64,000 nt of DNA from Eutypa lata (Eukaryota; Ascomycota; Sordariomycetes; Xylariales; Diatrypaceae). Every line of letters begins with the position of its first letter. Within the stretch, counting starts at the first letter, position 1. The notes below the pieces were generated by a model. It worked only from the letters and a program-made list of their open reading frames with translations, did not search any database and had not been told where the DNA came from. Both the position numbers and the translations under genes were made by a program. The stretch covers positions 2,418,001-2,482,000 of the forward strand of contig JAKULF010000010.1 of NCBI GenBank assembly GCA_022661535.1. Reading direction: 5' to 3'. Positions 36,213 to 46,247 of the stretch are shown in pieces.

Positions 36213-37877
36213 TTAGTTCCTGCTAGATATAATGCTTATATGGGTGATGCAAGTGGAAGAAGGTGATGTCGCTTCTCTGTTCTTAAAGGGATGACTGATA
36301 ATACCAAAAGTGCAGAGAATATCCAGATATCCCCAAATTAGAGGTATAACAAGCAAGAAACACACCAATCCGCTCCATATTGAGTGGCTTCGCCAGAAAC
36401 AGACGCCTTTATATAAACTTACAGGAGCTAGGGCTTCGTAGGCTGGTGTGACGTGATGTTCTGATCCAGATGATGTGTCAAACGGACGCCTTTGAATCAT
36501 AGACTCAACGTCACTGTGAAGGTCAGATGGCTCAGCACCTTCGGCAACGTCCTCGGTCTTAAACCATTCATGGCCCAATGCCTCAGACGCACTCAATCTC
36601 TCGTCCGGATGATACCTGAACAACTTTCCAAGAAGATCTCCCAGGGCTTGGATTTCATTTTGAGGCAATGGAACTAGCCCCAGCATCTTTTCTATCGGAT
36701 TCTCGTACTCATTCAAGCCTTTATTCGTTTCGCTATTCCGGTCCGACTGCCTATTCCATTGGCCAGTTACGGGTTCATCTTCTTGATAATCGGGTACCGG
36801 TTCGTCATCATCCCATTTTGTCTCTTCATGCAGTAACTTCGTCGCAGCTATCCCGTAAATAGGGGGTATTGGTCCGATGAGTCTCCATGCGTTTCATGAT
36901 CGCCTATAGCTCTGGATGAAAGTAGGCATCTATGTTAACTTCAAGCAAGGTGTACGCCAGCGACCAGATATCGTTGCTGATCCCAGTTGTGCCAGCGAAC
37001 AGGTATTCCGGGCCCACATATTGGACGGGGATTTTTAGTGTCTCGGGGGGTTGTCGGCTTCATAAATCTCGCCAAAGTCAACAATAGCAATGTCGTCGGA
37101 AATCATGCGCGGGCAAGCGAGGAAGTTAAAAGGAATGTAGCAGTAGCGTGGTACATGAGGACTTCTATCGCCATCGCCGGTTAGAACTGGTTCTCTAATG
37201 GCTTCCCCGAGAAGCGCTCGCATCTCTTCGGGCCCTATATGGTCGAGACATCCCGGTTTGAGCTTCATTAGAACATTGTCGGGGCGGAAGTCTCCATGAC
37301 AGATTCCTCTAGTGTGTAGAAATGCTAGTCCTTCTACTAGTTGGTGGCTAATATGCTTCACACGATTGAAATCATTCTCGAGAACACGACGCCAGTCGGT
37401 CAATTTGGGTCCAGCGACGGGCAGGGCAGAACATAAGTGTGTTCCGTTTGGCGAGTCCAAGAAGAAAGTCTCGAGGGGAAGCATTATATGATCCCGGCCG
37501 AGTTGGCCACTTCCCGGAGACTGACCCCCTATGTGTTTGATGAATTTCATATCAGGGCAGTCTGGTGAGGAGTGGCCGGCTGAATTAATTTTCAGCGCTC
37601 TCCATCTCTTGGTTTGAAGGTCCCAACAGAGCCATACTGTAGCTACGCCGCCGTGGCCGAGCTTGTGGATGACCTCAAATCTATCGTTTATCGTCTCCCC
37701 TAGATCCAATGGATAGAACTCGCCAGGTTGGTACCATTCGACATATTCCACGTCGTCATGCATGGAGAGACCGTTGTATTTCAGCGACCAATCTTGCTCC
37801 GGAATACCCGTGGCTCCGGTGTGGATTGGGACATTTCCAGCATCTATTATTGGAGAATCTGCACTTTGTTCTGACAT
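36213..37877 (-). pseudogene. Broken SRPK-like protein kinase gene with C-terminal membrane segment
   Basis: The first frame (37877-37035) encodes the kinase N-lobe and catalytic loop: glycine loop LGHGGVATVW, Lys in WRALKIN, CHGDFRPDNVLM in place of HxDxKPxN, and VDFGE. After a run of six C (plus strand 37045-37050) the frame shifts by one base. The next frame then continues the same domain (ETLKIPVQYVGPEYLFAG, NDIWSLAYTLLE) until a TAG at 36904-36906. After a second one-base shift near 36880-36888 the third frame resumes (LIGPIPPIYG to DERLSASEALGHEWF) and ends at 36213. That last frame adds a hydrophobic segment (WSGLVCFLLVIPLIWGYLDIL). A 42-nt GTTAAC-CTATAG intron could hide the stop, but no GT lies near either frameshift. 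Either a pseudogene or errors at these sites; I favour pseudogene. Confidence 0.75.
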
Positions 37878-38754
37878 ATTGATCTAGACCATCCCTAGGG
37901 GTTCAAGTCATACTCAAGAAATCCGGAACGAAGACATAAGATCTTGAGGATTCCGTCATGCGTGGTATCATGAAACTGACAGAAAATATCTAAGGTTAGG
38001 TGAGCTAGTTTAGTTCAAAGTGCCTATTAACAAAGGACGGAATGGCATCACCTGCTACACAAGAAAGGTTGCTACAGAAAGGATGGTCTTGGACCTAGAG
38101 GACAAAGAACTTAGGTTCGTAGATTTAGAGTTTACAACACCCCTGAAGTCGTGGTGTGATATCGGTGGCAAGGCTTTGTTCAGTATACAAGCATACGAAG
38201 TATTATGAAATTACAACATCATTTGGTAAGAAATTATAACCACAGACAGAGAGGCAATATGTCCAGGCTAGTAATTATACAAATACGAGTGGAATTAATA
38301 ATTACTACATGGTGTTATATTGTCAGTTGTTGAAAAATCTACAGATCTCCCTGCCTTTATCGCGGCCACCCATCATCGTTTCAACTCCTTGTTTTATACC
38401 GAAAACCATGAACCTGGGACCCACACGCTGTATATCCATGCTCCGGCAAGAGATCTTCCAATTGCATCGACTGCTTTCAAAGGATGACAACTTGAAAGGC
38501 TGAGCTCTAGATGTGAGACCACCATGTATGCCTCGATATGAAATCAATGCCGAAGATATACCACAACCCCACCCATCATTTTCTGTCTAAGCGTTATAGA
38601 AGGGGCTGAAAGAGTGGCCATAGTATTATTGTTTTGTGTATGGAGCAAAAGGAAAGAGAGAGTGTGATTGGACGGCTAAAAAAAGGATGAAATTAGAATT
38701 ATTCTCGTACGCCCGATCTCGAGAACATTGTGAGATATGTCTCTAGAGCCTCAA
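37878..38754. other. Intergenic, about 0.9 kb
   Basis: Upstream flank of the broken kinase and downstream flank of the 2EXR-type gene. AT-rich, with no convincing gene; short frames at 38020-38208 and 38309-38547 have no recognisable content. Confidence 0.5.
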
Positions 38755-38976
38755 TTATAGTCGTGGTTGGACGAAACGAAGGTGAGACAAAGCTTTTGCA
38801 ATGTCCATGTTCTTGTCGAGCCACTTGAAGTCGATTCTCTTAGTTGACTTCTTGGCTATGGGGGAACCGGAGATGAGGGAGAAAAGTTGGGCGAAAAGCT
38901 TGGCGAGAGAGGGATCCGGGTTGAACCGGGTAAGGTCGTGGTAGTGCTTTAGTTGCTGCGCGGGATTGGTTTCTTC
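38755..38976 (-). other. In-frame continuation of the 2EXR-type gene after a TAG
   Basis: Directly after the TAG at 38977-38979 the same frame stays open for 73 codons to a TAA at 38755-38757. The encoded sequence looks like genuine protein (LTRFNPDPSLAKLFAQLFSL, then DFKWLDKNMDIAKALSHLRF). No splice donor lies near the TAG, so an intron does not remove it. The likely reading is a nonsense mutation in a gene that once encoded about 255-280 residues; readthrough or a sequence error are alternatives. Confidence 0.65.
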
Positions 38977-39600
38977 CTAGTTCTCGTCCTGCATCAGGCA
39001 ATAGATGTGTCGAAGGCTGTCTCGGTTACCGAAGGCTTGGATGCAATCGCGAGCCATTTGGAGAAGGGAACCCAGCCCTTCTGAGATAGAAAGCAGCTGG
39101 AGGTCGAGTGCTAACTGTTCTGTGTTCCAATTGATCATCATGTTTCGGACCAGGTGAGCATCTCCACGGCAAGAGAAGACCGTGTTGCCAGCGTACCACC
39201 GCATCGGACACACCGCTCCCATTGACACGATGTCGTTGGGCGTGACGAGGAAATGGAACTCGTCGGAATCATCGGGATCAGGGAGAACACTGAAGTGGAT
39301 GAATGGGTACTCGAAAGCGGCAGCCCGGCTCTCAGCGTTGACGAGAAACATCTCAACGACCTGTACGCAGAGATTGTCGTTGAACACCACACATGTGGAA
39401 GTGTCAACCTTATCACGACTTCCGATATGAATGATTCGGGGCGTCTCGATCGCATCTTTCCAGATCTTCATGCGGAGCTCAACCGGCAAGAGGCTGAACT
39501 GCGGGAATCGTCGTGCACTATCCATCTGCTGGACCGCTCCTGCTTCGCCAAATTCAATAGGTCCCTGCATGGTACCGTAAGTATGGCACGGAAATGGCAA
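38977..39600 (-). CDS. 2EXR-domain-like protein, probably truncated by a premature stop
   Basis: The frame encodes up to 207 residues. It carries FPQFSLLPVELRMKIWKDAI followed by ETPRIIHI, the hallmark of the fungal 2EXR family, whose function is largely unknown. The first ATG is at 39600, but a good intron (39628-39565, GTAAGT to ATGCAG) would remove it. In that case translation would start at 39525 (MDSARRFPQF), just before the domain. The frame ends at a TAG (38977-38979), yet coding-like sequence continues in frame to 38755. So the C-terminus of the ancestral protein seems to be lost. The gene neighbours a broken kinase on the same strand, which suggests a locally decaying segment. Confidence 0.6.
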   Translation of the reverse strand: MPFPCHTYGTMQGPIEFGEAGAVQQMDSARRFPQFSLLPVELRMKIWKDAIETPRIIHIGSRDKVDTSTCVVFNDNLCVQVVEMFLVNAESRAAAFEYPFIHFSVLPDPDDSDEFHFLVTPNDIVSMGAVCPMRWYAGNTVFSCRGDAHLVRNMMINWNTEQLALDLQLLSISEGLGSLLQMARDCIQAFGNRDSLRHIYCLMQDEN

Positions 39601-40855
39601 CGTGGTGTAATATTGGGATGGAACTTACCTTTAATCCATGAAAGCAAGTGTCTGTAGCGAATCCCAATCACCTAAGACAGCACAGGGTATAGTGATAAAA
39701 CTCTGCACTATAATTTCTGTTTGCCTCGAAAATTTAAAAGAGGAATTCAAAAGAAAAATAATGCCAAAGCTGTGCTAGGGAAGGGGCATTGATAGTAAGA
39801 GAGCAACAAGGTCGGATGAATAGCCTCTAATGTATCTGTGCTCAAGAGGGTGGGAGTGAATATTTGCCTTCGCTTAAGCAAAGTGTATCTTGCTGCTATC
39901 GGCCGATAGGGGATTAGTATTAATCTTCTGTGGTAGCTTTTAGTATTATGGATAGTCACAGCAACTACAGACCGAGACTCCTTAGGTAGTCAGGAATGAG
40001 GGTACAATGATCACGTATTGTGGTTTTAACCTACAGAGCAATGAGCAAATAGCCGTGTAAAGATGCACGTACTGTTTCCCCCAGAATTCAACAACAGTAT
40101 ATAGGATAATGCATCTTCGAAAACGAACTATACTATATTGATAAATTAGCAAACAGTAATTGGTACGATACCCATTTACATTGGTGGGTTTTCTTATGAT
40201 AATAGCAAACTGTTAGCAAAAAAGGAAGAAAAAAAAAGGAAGATCCACCGAGAGCAAGCAAGGGTTGTCTTATTCGATCTAAGTCATCCTCTACTTATTA
40301 AGCTTGCTTGAAAAGAAAAAATAACAAATAATATAACTACATATCAAACTACATAGAAACAGAGAAAATGCAACAAAGAGAACTCTTCCTAGTGTTTCGA
40401 CTCTCTAAGGGGATCATAGTTCAATAGGAGAGACTGCATTAAGTAGGTACTTATTAGGGATAACAACATTAAAGTAGGATTTCCCATCAGGTCTAGTTGA
40501 AGCTGGAGGACGTTTTTGCAGAAGCTAGCAAACACGCTTTCGAGAAAACTTATACCATATTAGACAATATAATCTTCAGGCCTCGGGTCTAACCGTGAAA
40601 AATGATAAATAATAGAGAAGTTGCAGGATAGAAACAGAGGTGTTAGGCCAAGGTTGTATTGTACCGATAACCAAAAATAGTATTAGGAAGGCAACGTGAC
40701 CAAAGATACATACATAAGTTATGTACTTAGTCAAAGATACAGTATGGTCCTCCCATTTTCTTGTACTTAGGGGGTAAGTGATATTCTTGTCTAACATTGC
40801 TCTTTTATCTATTTGGCATCTATGCACACCAAAAAACCACCAAAAACCGACCATA
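39601..40855. other. AT-rich intergenic, about 1.25 kb
   Basis: Upstream of the 2EXR-type gene and downstream of the citrate-type carrier. Contains A-rich tracts (about 40218-40240 and 40310-40345). No gene recognised. Confidence 0.5.
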
Positions 40856-42045
40856 TTACTGACCAGATATCGTCTTCAGCATCTTGAGCGCCTGCTCGTT
40901 GGCCGTAAATAATATACCACCAGCCATGACGGTCCTGCCAAGCCGCATCACCGTCCCTCGCCAGAACCCCCTAATCCCGTCCTCGGCCATGATAGCCCGG
41001 ACGGACTCCATGGTACCGACTACCTTGGCCTGCTGCGCCTTCGTCTTCACCGTGTCGAACGGCTGGGTAGCGAGCGTCGTGATCGTCCCGGCCACGGCGC
41101 CGTTCGCGAAGCTCATGACCGCCCCGTCCGGGTTGATGCCGCGCACGCGCTCCCAGTCCTTGATGGTGCTGTACGAGCCGAACCGGAACCCGGTCGCACC
41201 GATTTGCTTGAGGGTCCTGCCAATGATGTAACAAATAAGTAGTTGTTCTCTTTTCCAAATAGCAAGAACACGACATGCACCTAAGAAGAAGACACACTAT
41301 CTAGGCTCCTAACCACTTAGACAATTCTTTTCAACCGTGGACCATATCATTCTCCTAACTCCCAGAGGGAAGAAACGGAGACATCGCCATCACACACAGC
41401 TCGAAAAAGAGGGGGAAAAAGGAGATGGAAAAAAAAAATGGCTTACGTAGTAACATAACCCCTCCACAACGCCCTCCGCACCCCCTGCTCCCGCGTAAGC
41501 GTAGCAACGCAATCCCAAGCCCCCGCAAAGCGGCGCGTGGTCCGCGCATCGTCAATAAGGGCAGTCTTGACGCGCTCGGCGGGCGTAACCGCGACGGTGC
41601 TCGCGACGACACCAGCAGCCATGCCAGCGGCGACAGAGCGGGCGGGACTTAGCGTCTTCTTCTTCCCCCCATCCCCATCCCCATCCCCCTCCTCATCCTC
41701 GGGAAGCAGCGCAGCGCGGATGGCGTCGAAAGCAACGAAGCGCACGGCGTCCTTGGCGGCGGACCCGACGACCATGGTGGAGCAGCCGCGGTACAGGGCG
41801 GCGAGGCCCTCGTCCCGCGCTACGCGGTGGACGACCGCGAAGGGGTTCCGGCTTCCGCCGCCCTTGTCGTGCCCGTAGAGCTGGACGCGCGTCTTGGCGA
41901 ACTCGAAGGGGTACGTGCATGCTGCTTCGACGCCGCCTGCGATGCCGCCTGCTGCTAGGGTCATGAGTGGTGATGGGGATGGTGATGGTGATGGGGGCTT
42001 CTTGCTGCTGCTGCTGCCATTGTGCCCTCCTGCTTGTGCTACCAT
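40856..42045 (-). CDS. CTP1: Mitochondrial tricarboxylate (citrate) carrier, CTP1-like
   Basis: Inner-membrane carrier of the SLC25 family, expected to exchange mitochondrial citrate for cytosolic malate or another anion, supplying carbon for lipid synthesis. Exons 42045-41447 and 41216-40856 give 319 residues. The three carrier repeats each hold the signature P-x-[DE]-x-x-[KR]: PFEFAKTR, PAERVKTA and PFDTVKTK. YRGCSTMVVGSAAKDAVRFV and GATGFRFGSYSTIKDW resemble citrate transporters. Odd points: a Pro/Ser repeat at the N-terminus (SPSPSPSPSP) and an acidic Gly/Asp repeat between repeats 1 and 2 (DEEGDGDGDGG), both encoded by simple DNA repeats. The 230-nt intron is long for this window. Confidence 0.88.
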
Positions 42046-42047
42046 CT

Positions 42048-42085
42048 CTTTTTGTTTTGTTTTGTTTTGTTTTGTTCTGTTTTTT
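42048..42085. repeat. TTTTG microsatellite in the leader of the citrate carrier gene
   Basis: About six TTTTG units followed by a T-run lie immediately upstream of the carrier ATG. On the transcribed strand this gives a CAAAA-rich 5' leader. Confidence 0.8.
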
Positions 42086-42581
42086 TCTCCTGGATTTTGT
42101 GAAGTGTGGATGTATTGTGATATTGTGTTGTGTTGCGTTGTACTATGTCGTGGTTAGCTTGGTGGGGGGAAGGTGGTGGTGCGCATGGTTTATTGTGACA
42201 GAACTGTGGACATAAGACAAATATCTGGGAATGTGCCTGCTTCGTATACGAAGGAATATTGTAATCATCTATCCTCTCCGGATATAAAATATACGTGTCT
42301 AGAATTGCAGGTTAAATAACACGGAGATACGGTGATCTTAGCATGGATGTGAGACTCGGGTTGGTATGACGTCTGAATGGTTTGAATGCCGAACCGTTCG
42401 GGAGTCCAACCTAGTTTAAAAGACCCATCTGCCAAGCTTAGACGGAAAATACCTTACCTACTCTCTTACTATAACTAAGCCCGACGCCGGATCACGAAAT
42501 TCAAATGGAATGATGCTCGAAGGGTAGAACTCGATGCTTTAATTTTTTCGTGTAGAACAATATTTCAATTAGATTAAACTA
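42086..42581. other. Intergenic between two minus-strand genes
   Basis: Promoter of the carrier gene and 3' flank of UTP13. No gene recognised. Confidence 0.5.
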
Positions 42582-45416
42582 TCATGCCATGATAACATCC
42601 GCATCCTCTACCAAGTCCGGTTTGCTTGTTAGGGTAGGCGCGAGACTATCCATTTCCTGCAGGGTATATTCCAACAAGTAGCTCTCGTCGACGAGCTCTT
42701 CCAGACGCTTGTAATGCCTCTCCGTGTACACCTTAAGTGCATTCATGACTTCTTTCAGGCTCTTCTGCCCTCGTGCTCCCTTCACCGACAGGTTCGAGAA
42801 GCGCGCCGCAGGGTAGCTTCTTACCAGAGCCCATAAGATCCGTTGGGCCACGGGTGCTGTCCTGGCGTTTGTGTTCCAGTCGCGCAGCCTTAGGAGTAGT
42901 AGGAACAGCTGCTCATCGGAGAGGGAGGCTAGTACCTCGTCGACAGCCTTCAACCCAGTCAGACTACCTGCGTCCGGATTCTTGGATTTGATGACTGAGG
43001 TGAAAAGTGCGAGAAGCCGGCCCGGATGATTGAGTTGGAGAGCTAACGTGATGGCTTCTCGATAGGAGCCGGTGTGTATGTGGTTTTGAAGTTCTTGTTC
43101 TTGCTCAATTAGCTTAAGTGATGCTTCGGTTGATGCGGCTTGCGTCTCAACGGAGGTGTCTTTCCAGAAAGTGACGGTTGAGTCGGCGCTTCCAGAGACA
43201 ACCGTATTGGTTCTAGGATGAACCGCCAGTGCCCAAACTCGATCCTCGTGATTATCCAAAGTGCATGCAGTCTCTCCGGAGTTCACATCCCATACTTTAA
43301 CGAGACCATCGCCGCCGGCACTAGCGAAGAGGAGAGGTTTCTTGGCACGCTCTTCATCTTCTGGAATCTTCAGCCATGAAACCTTCAGCACGCTATTGGA
43401 GTGACCCTCGAAGGTCCTTAAGCACGTGTAGTCTGTTAGACTCCATAGTTTTACGGTCTTGTCACCACTTCCCGTAATGATAACACCCTTTCCTGCTACG
43501 GAACCTTGGTCGCCTTGGATGATTGGCGTATTAAGTGGTGCGAAACTGACGGACCAGACGCCCCGGCGATGGCCACGAAGAATTCCTTGGACTTCTCCTT
43601 CTTGTATTGACCAAATCTTGACCACCCTATCTTGAGATGCAGAAGCGAAAAGCTGGTTGGACTGGCTGACATCAATTGCATTAATGTCCTTGTCATGAGC
43701 TTTTCTTGTGTATGTAGCTCTGATGCCCCTTTTGGCGCTTTGTGGTTCTCTAGGGACCTCCCATTTCTTGATTGTCTGATCAGACGAACCTGTGATTAGA
43801 AATTGAGGGGGATGGCTCAATGGATCGGTGTGAGCTTTGGAGCCCTCTACTGGCCTAGCTCGTGGCAATGCGACTGCGGTTACGGACTCAGCATGCCCTG
43901 AGAAGGTTGCGTAGCAAGTATAGGAGTTGTGCTGAGGGTCAATCCGCCAGAGTTTAGCTGTGTTGTCCTTTGCTCCAGTAGCAACCCAGTATCCAGACCA
44001 ATCCACATCTAGTGAAATGATGATATCCTCGTGGCCTTTGAGAAGTCCTACATCCTGACCGAAATAATTCGAGGAAACCTGATCGTTCAGGTCGGCTTTG
44101 GGCTCAGATACTGATACGATGCGAATCTCTTCGAGGTTCGTTGCAAGAGCCAGTAGGGATTGATCAGGTAGCAGATAACGCAGATCAATGATTTCGTCGT
44201 GTGTTCCCGTTATGCGACGGAAGGGTTCCAGTGGTGATATCTGAGTAGTATCAGTAGCCTCTAGTGGAGGCTGGAAGAATGCGAGGGTGTGATCCACTTG
44301 TGTACATATAACAAATGGGAGCTCAGGTCGGTAAACAGCCCCGACAAAGGCCTCAGTCTCGGCCTTGGGTGCTTGTTCTTTCGTGAGCTCACGGCCAGTA
44401 TCTGTAACCCAGATACGGAAGCACCCATTGGATCCAGCCGTATATGTGAGCTGTCCGTCACCGATGAAACCTACGGCTTCGACGAGTTCGAAGCAGGGGA
44501 TAACCTTCCGAACCTTCCAGGATCTTGTGTCCCACCATCTTATCGTCTTATCTCTACCAGCGGTAACGAGGGTATTTTGGGTAGGCGAGTAATCGATACC
44601 TTGAACATCTGAGACATGGGAATCTAAACTGGCTACAACACTTCGTTTATGTAGATCCCATACTCGGATTTTTCCATCCTGGCTACCAGAAGCTAACCGA
44701 AACCGTGTGGTCGTAGACTCTTCTTCGTCCTCTGCATCGGCGGTACCTTTAGATTTCCTTCTCCGCCTGTCTGTCTCCGAAGGTTTCCTTGAACTTGAAG
44801 CTATCTCGAAGAAATGTAGGGCTGACACAAGAACACTTGGTCCTCGAAACGTATGTGTAACATATCCGCCAACGATATCCCAGACCTTAATAGACCCATC
44901 AGTTCCTCCAGTCGCAAGGAGCGTGCTTGTTCTGTCGACGGCAAGAACGACGACGGGGGTACCGTGTGGTTTTAACGTCCGTATAAGTTGTGGTTCGATC
45001 GTATCCACGGATTCAGGTCTATGTAATGAGTATATGCGCATAGAAAGGGATCGAGAGCATATTATTAGGTGGGAGCCGGATGGCGTAACTGTCAGGTATT
45101 TAGCATGTTATACCTCGTAGCTTATCTGAGGGAATGTAGTACATACGAGTCAAAGTTGATATTAATTCACCATCCTAATCCTCCACAGTTAGTTAAGACT
45201 TCTAAAAGAGTATGTATAACCAGAAAGGGGCGTACGAACCCCCTCGATTTTGGTAATGAACTTTCCAGACTTCAAGTCTGTTAAAATAGCATCTTCACCT
45301 AAAGTTGTTGCCAGTACTTTTGCGCCATTCTCCAACGCGACCGAGCCTCCAGTAAAAATAGGTCGGAGGACTTCCGCAGCATCGAATGTCGTTTTAAAAG
45401 GTGATTTGTTGGCCAT
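42582..45416 (-). CDS. UTP13: U3 snoRNP / small-subunit processome WD40 protein Utp13
   Basis: Nucleolar WD40 protein of the UTP-B subcomplex, needed for 18S rRNA maturation. Exons 45416-45240, 45174-45147 and 45088-42582 give 903 residues. The middle exon is only 28 nt and encodes DGELISTLT, which restores the join KIEG-DGELISTLTLTPSGSH expected for Utp13. The N-terminus (MANKSPFKTTFDAAEVLRPI) leads into about a dozen WD repeats (GGTDGSIKVWD, SGSQDGKIRVWD, TAGRDKTIRWWD and others). The Utp13 C-terminal helical domain follows (LLLLRLRDWNTNARTAPVAQ, ALKVYTERHYKRLEELVDES). Start at 45416 is the first ATG in frame; both introns (65 and 58 nt) have normal borders. Confidence 0.94.
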
Positions 45417-46247
45417 TTCGAGAAGCGACAACGTGGAACAGCTCAATTGGACCCTTGTTTAATATCACCAAGTCTTCTCTGGACTGCTCTGTAAGAACTC
45501 CGAAGTCAAGAAATTATAAATTTTGATGCGATAACGATAACTAATGGTTATCGATAAAGGTGTCGGCATATCGGTGTCTATACCCTTATTTTATACGTAG
45601 TACGGTTTCTTATTCAGCTGACCTCGAGACTTCCCCACCGCGCTTCTTTATACCAATATGCAGTTATCAAGCTTTCAAAAAGCAAAAAGCGCTGCAACAA
45701 AAATTATACATAGGATTTGGGCTTTTAAAAAATGCTGGCTAGCTTGAATTTCGTTATTGCGTTGATAGACTTCCGCGGGTTGAATTCGAAGTCCAAAGTG
45801 CTCAGGAGATCCAATTGTGTGGAACGTACTAACTATCAAACAAGGATTCTACTTATGTATTTACATACCAACGTTAGAGTAGAGCTAGCCTGCCTGCATG
45901 CCAGGAAGACCTGCCGCAATAGGTGCATGTGGCCAGAGCGTTTTGCCATTGAACCCAATTCGTTGTATTCTATGTATGTAGCTACGCCGTTTCCTAAACC
46001 GTCAGAACATGTGCAAGTCATCCATGAAATAATAATATCAGGCAATAGTAGATCAGCGCTACAGTAGTCATATTATACAACTAGGCCAAAATTTTTGATT
46101 TCTGTACTATCATTGTACGGCATATCGACTTTTCTGTCATGTTGTAACTACAGCTTGTGTTATATCTACCTACCTACCTACCTACCTACCTACCTACCTA
46201 CCTACTAGGATCCGTATTACTTAATCCAAAGGCCTAATCAAGCCACG
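45417..46247. promoter_or_regulatory. Divergent intergenic region between UTP13 and the 46248 gene
   Basis: This 0.8-kb stretch separates two divergently transcribed genes and should carry both promoters. It contains the CTAC microsatellite near its right end; I see no gene in it. Confidence 0.45.
46166..46205. repeat. (CTAC)10 microsatellite
   Basis: Ten uninterrupted CTAC units lie 43 nt upstream of the ATG at 46248, so within the likely leader or core promoter of that gene. Related TACCTA words occur across many spacers in the window. Confidence 0.95.

Noticed and set aside
46166..46205. CRISPR-like or telomere-like array
   Set aside because: It is a simple tetranucleotide microsatellite with no spacers; nothing else in the window resembles a CRISPR array.
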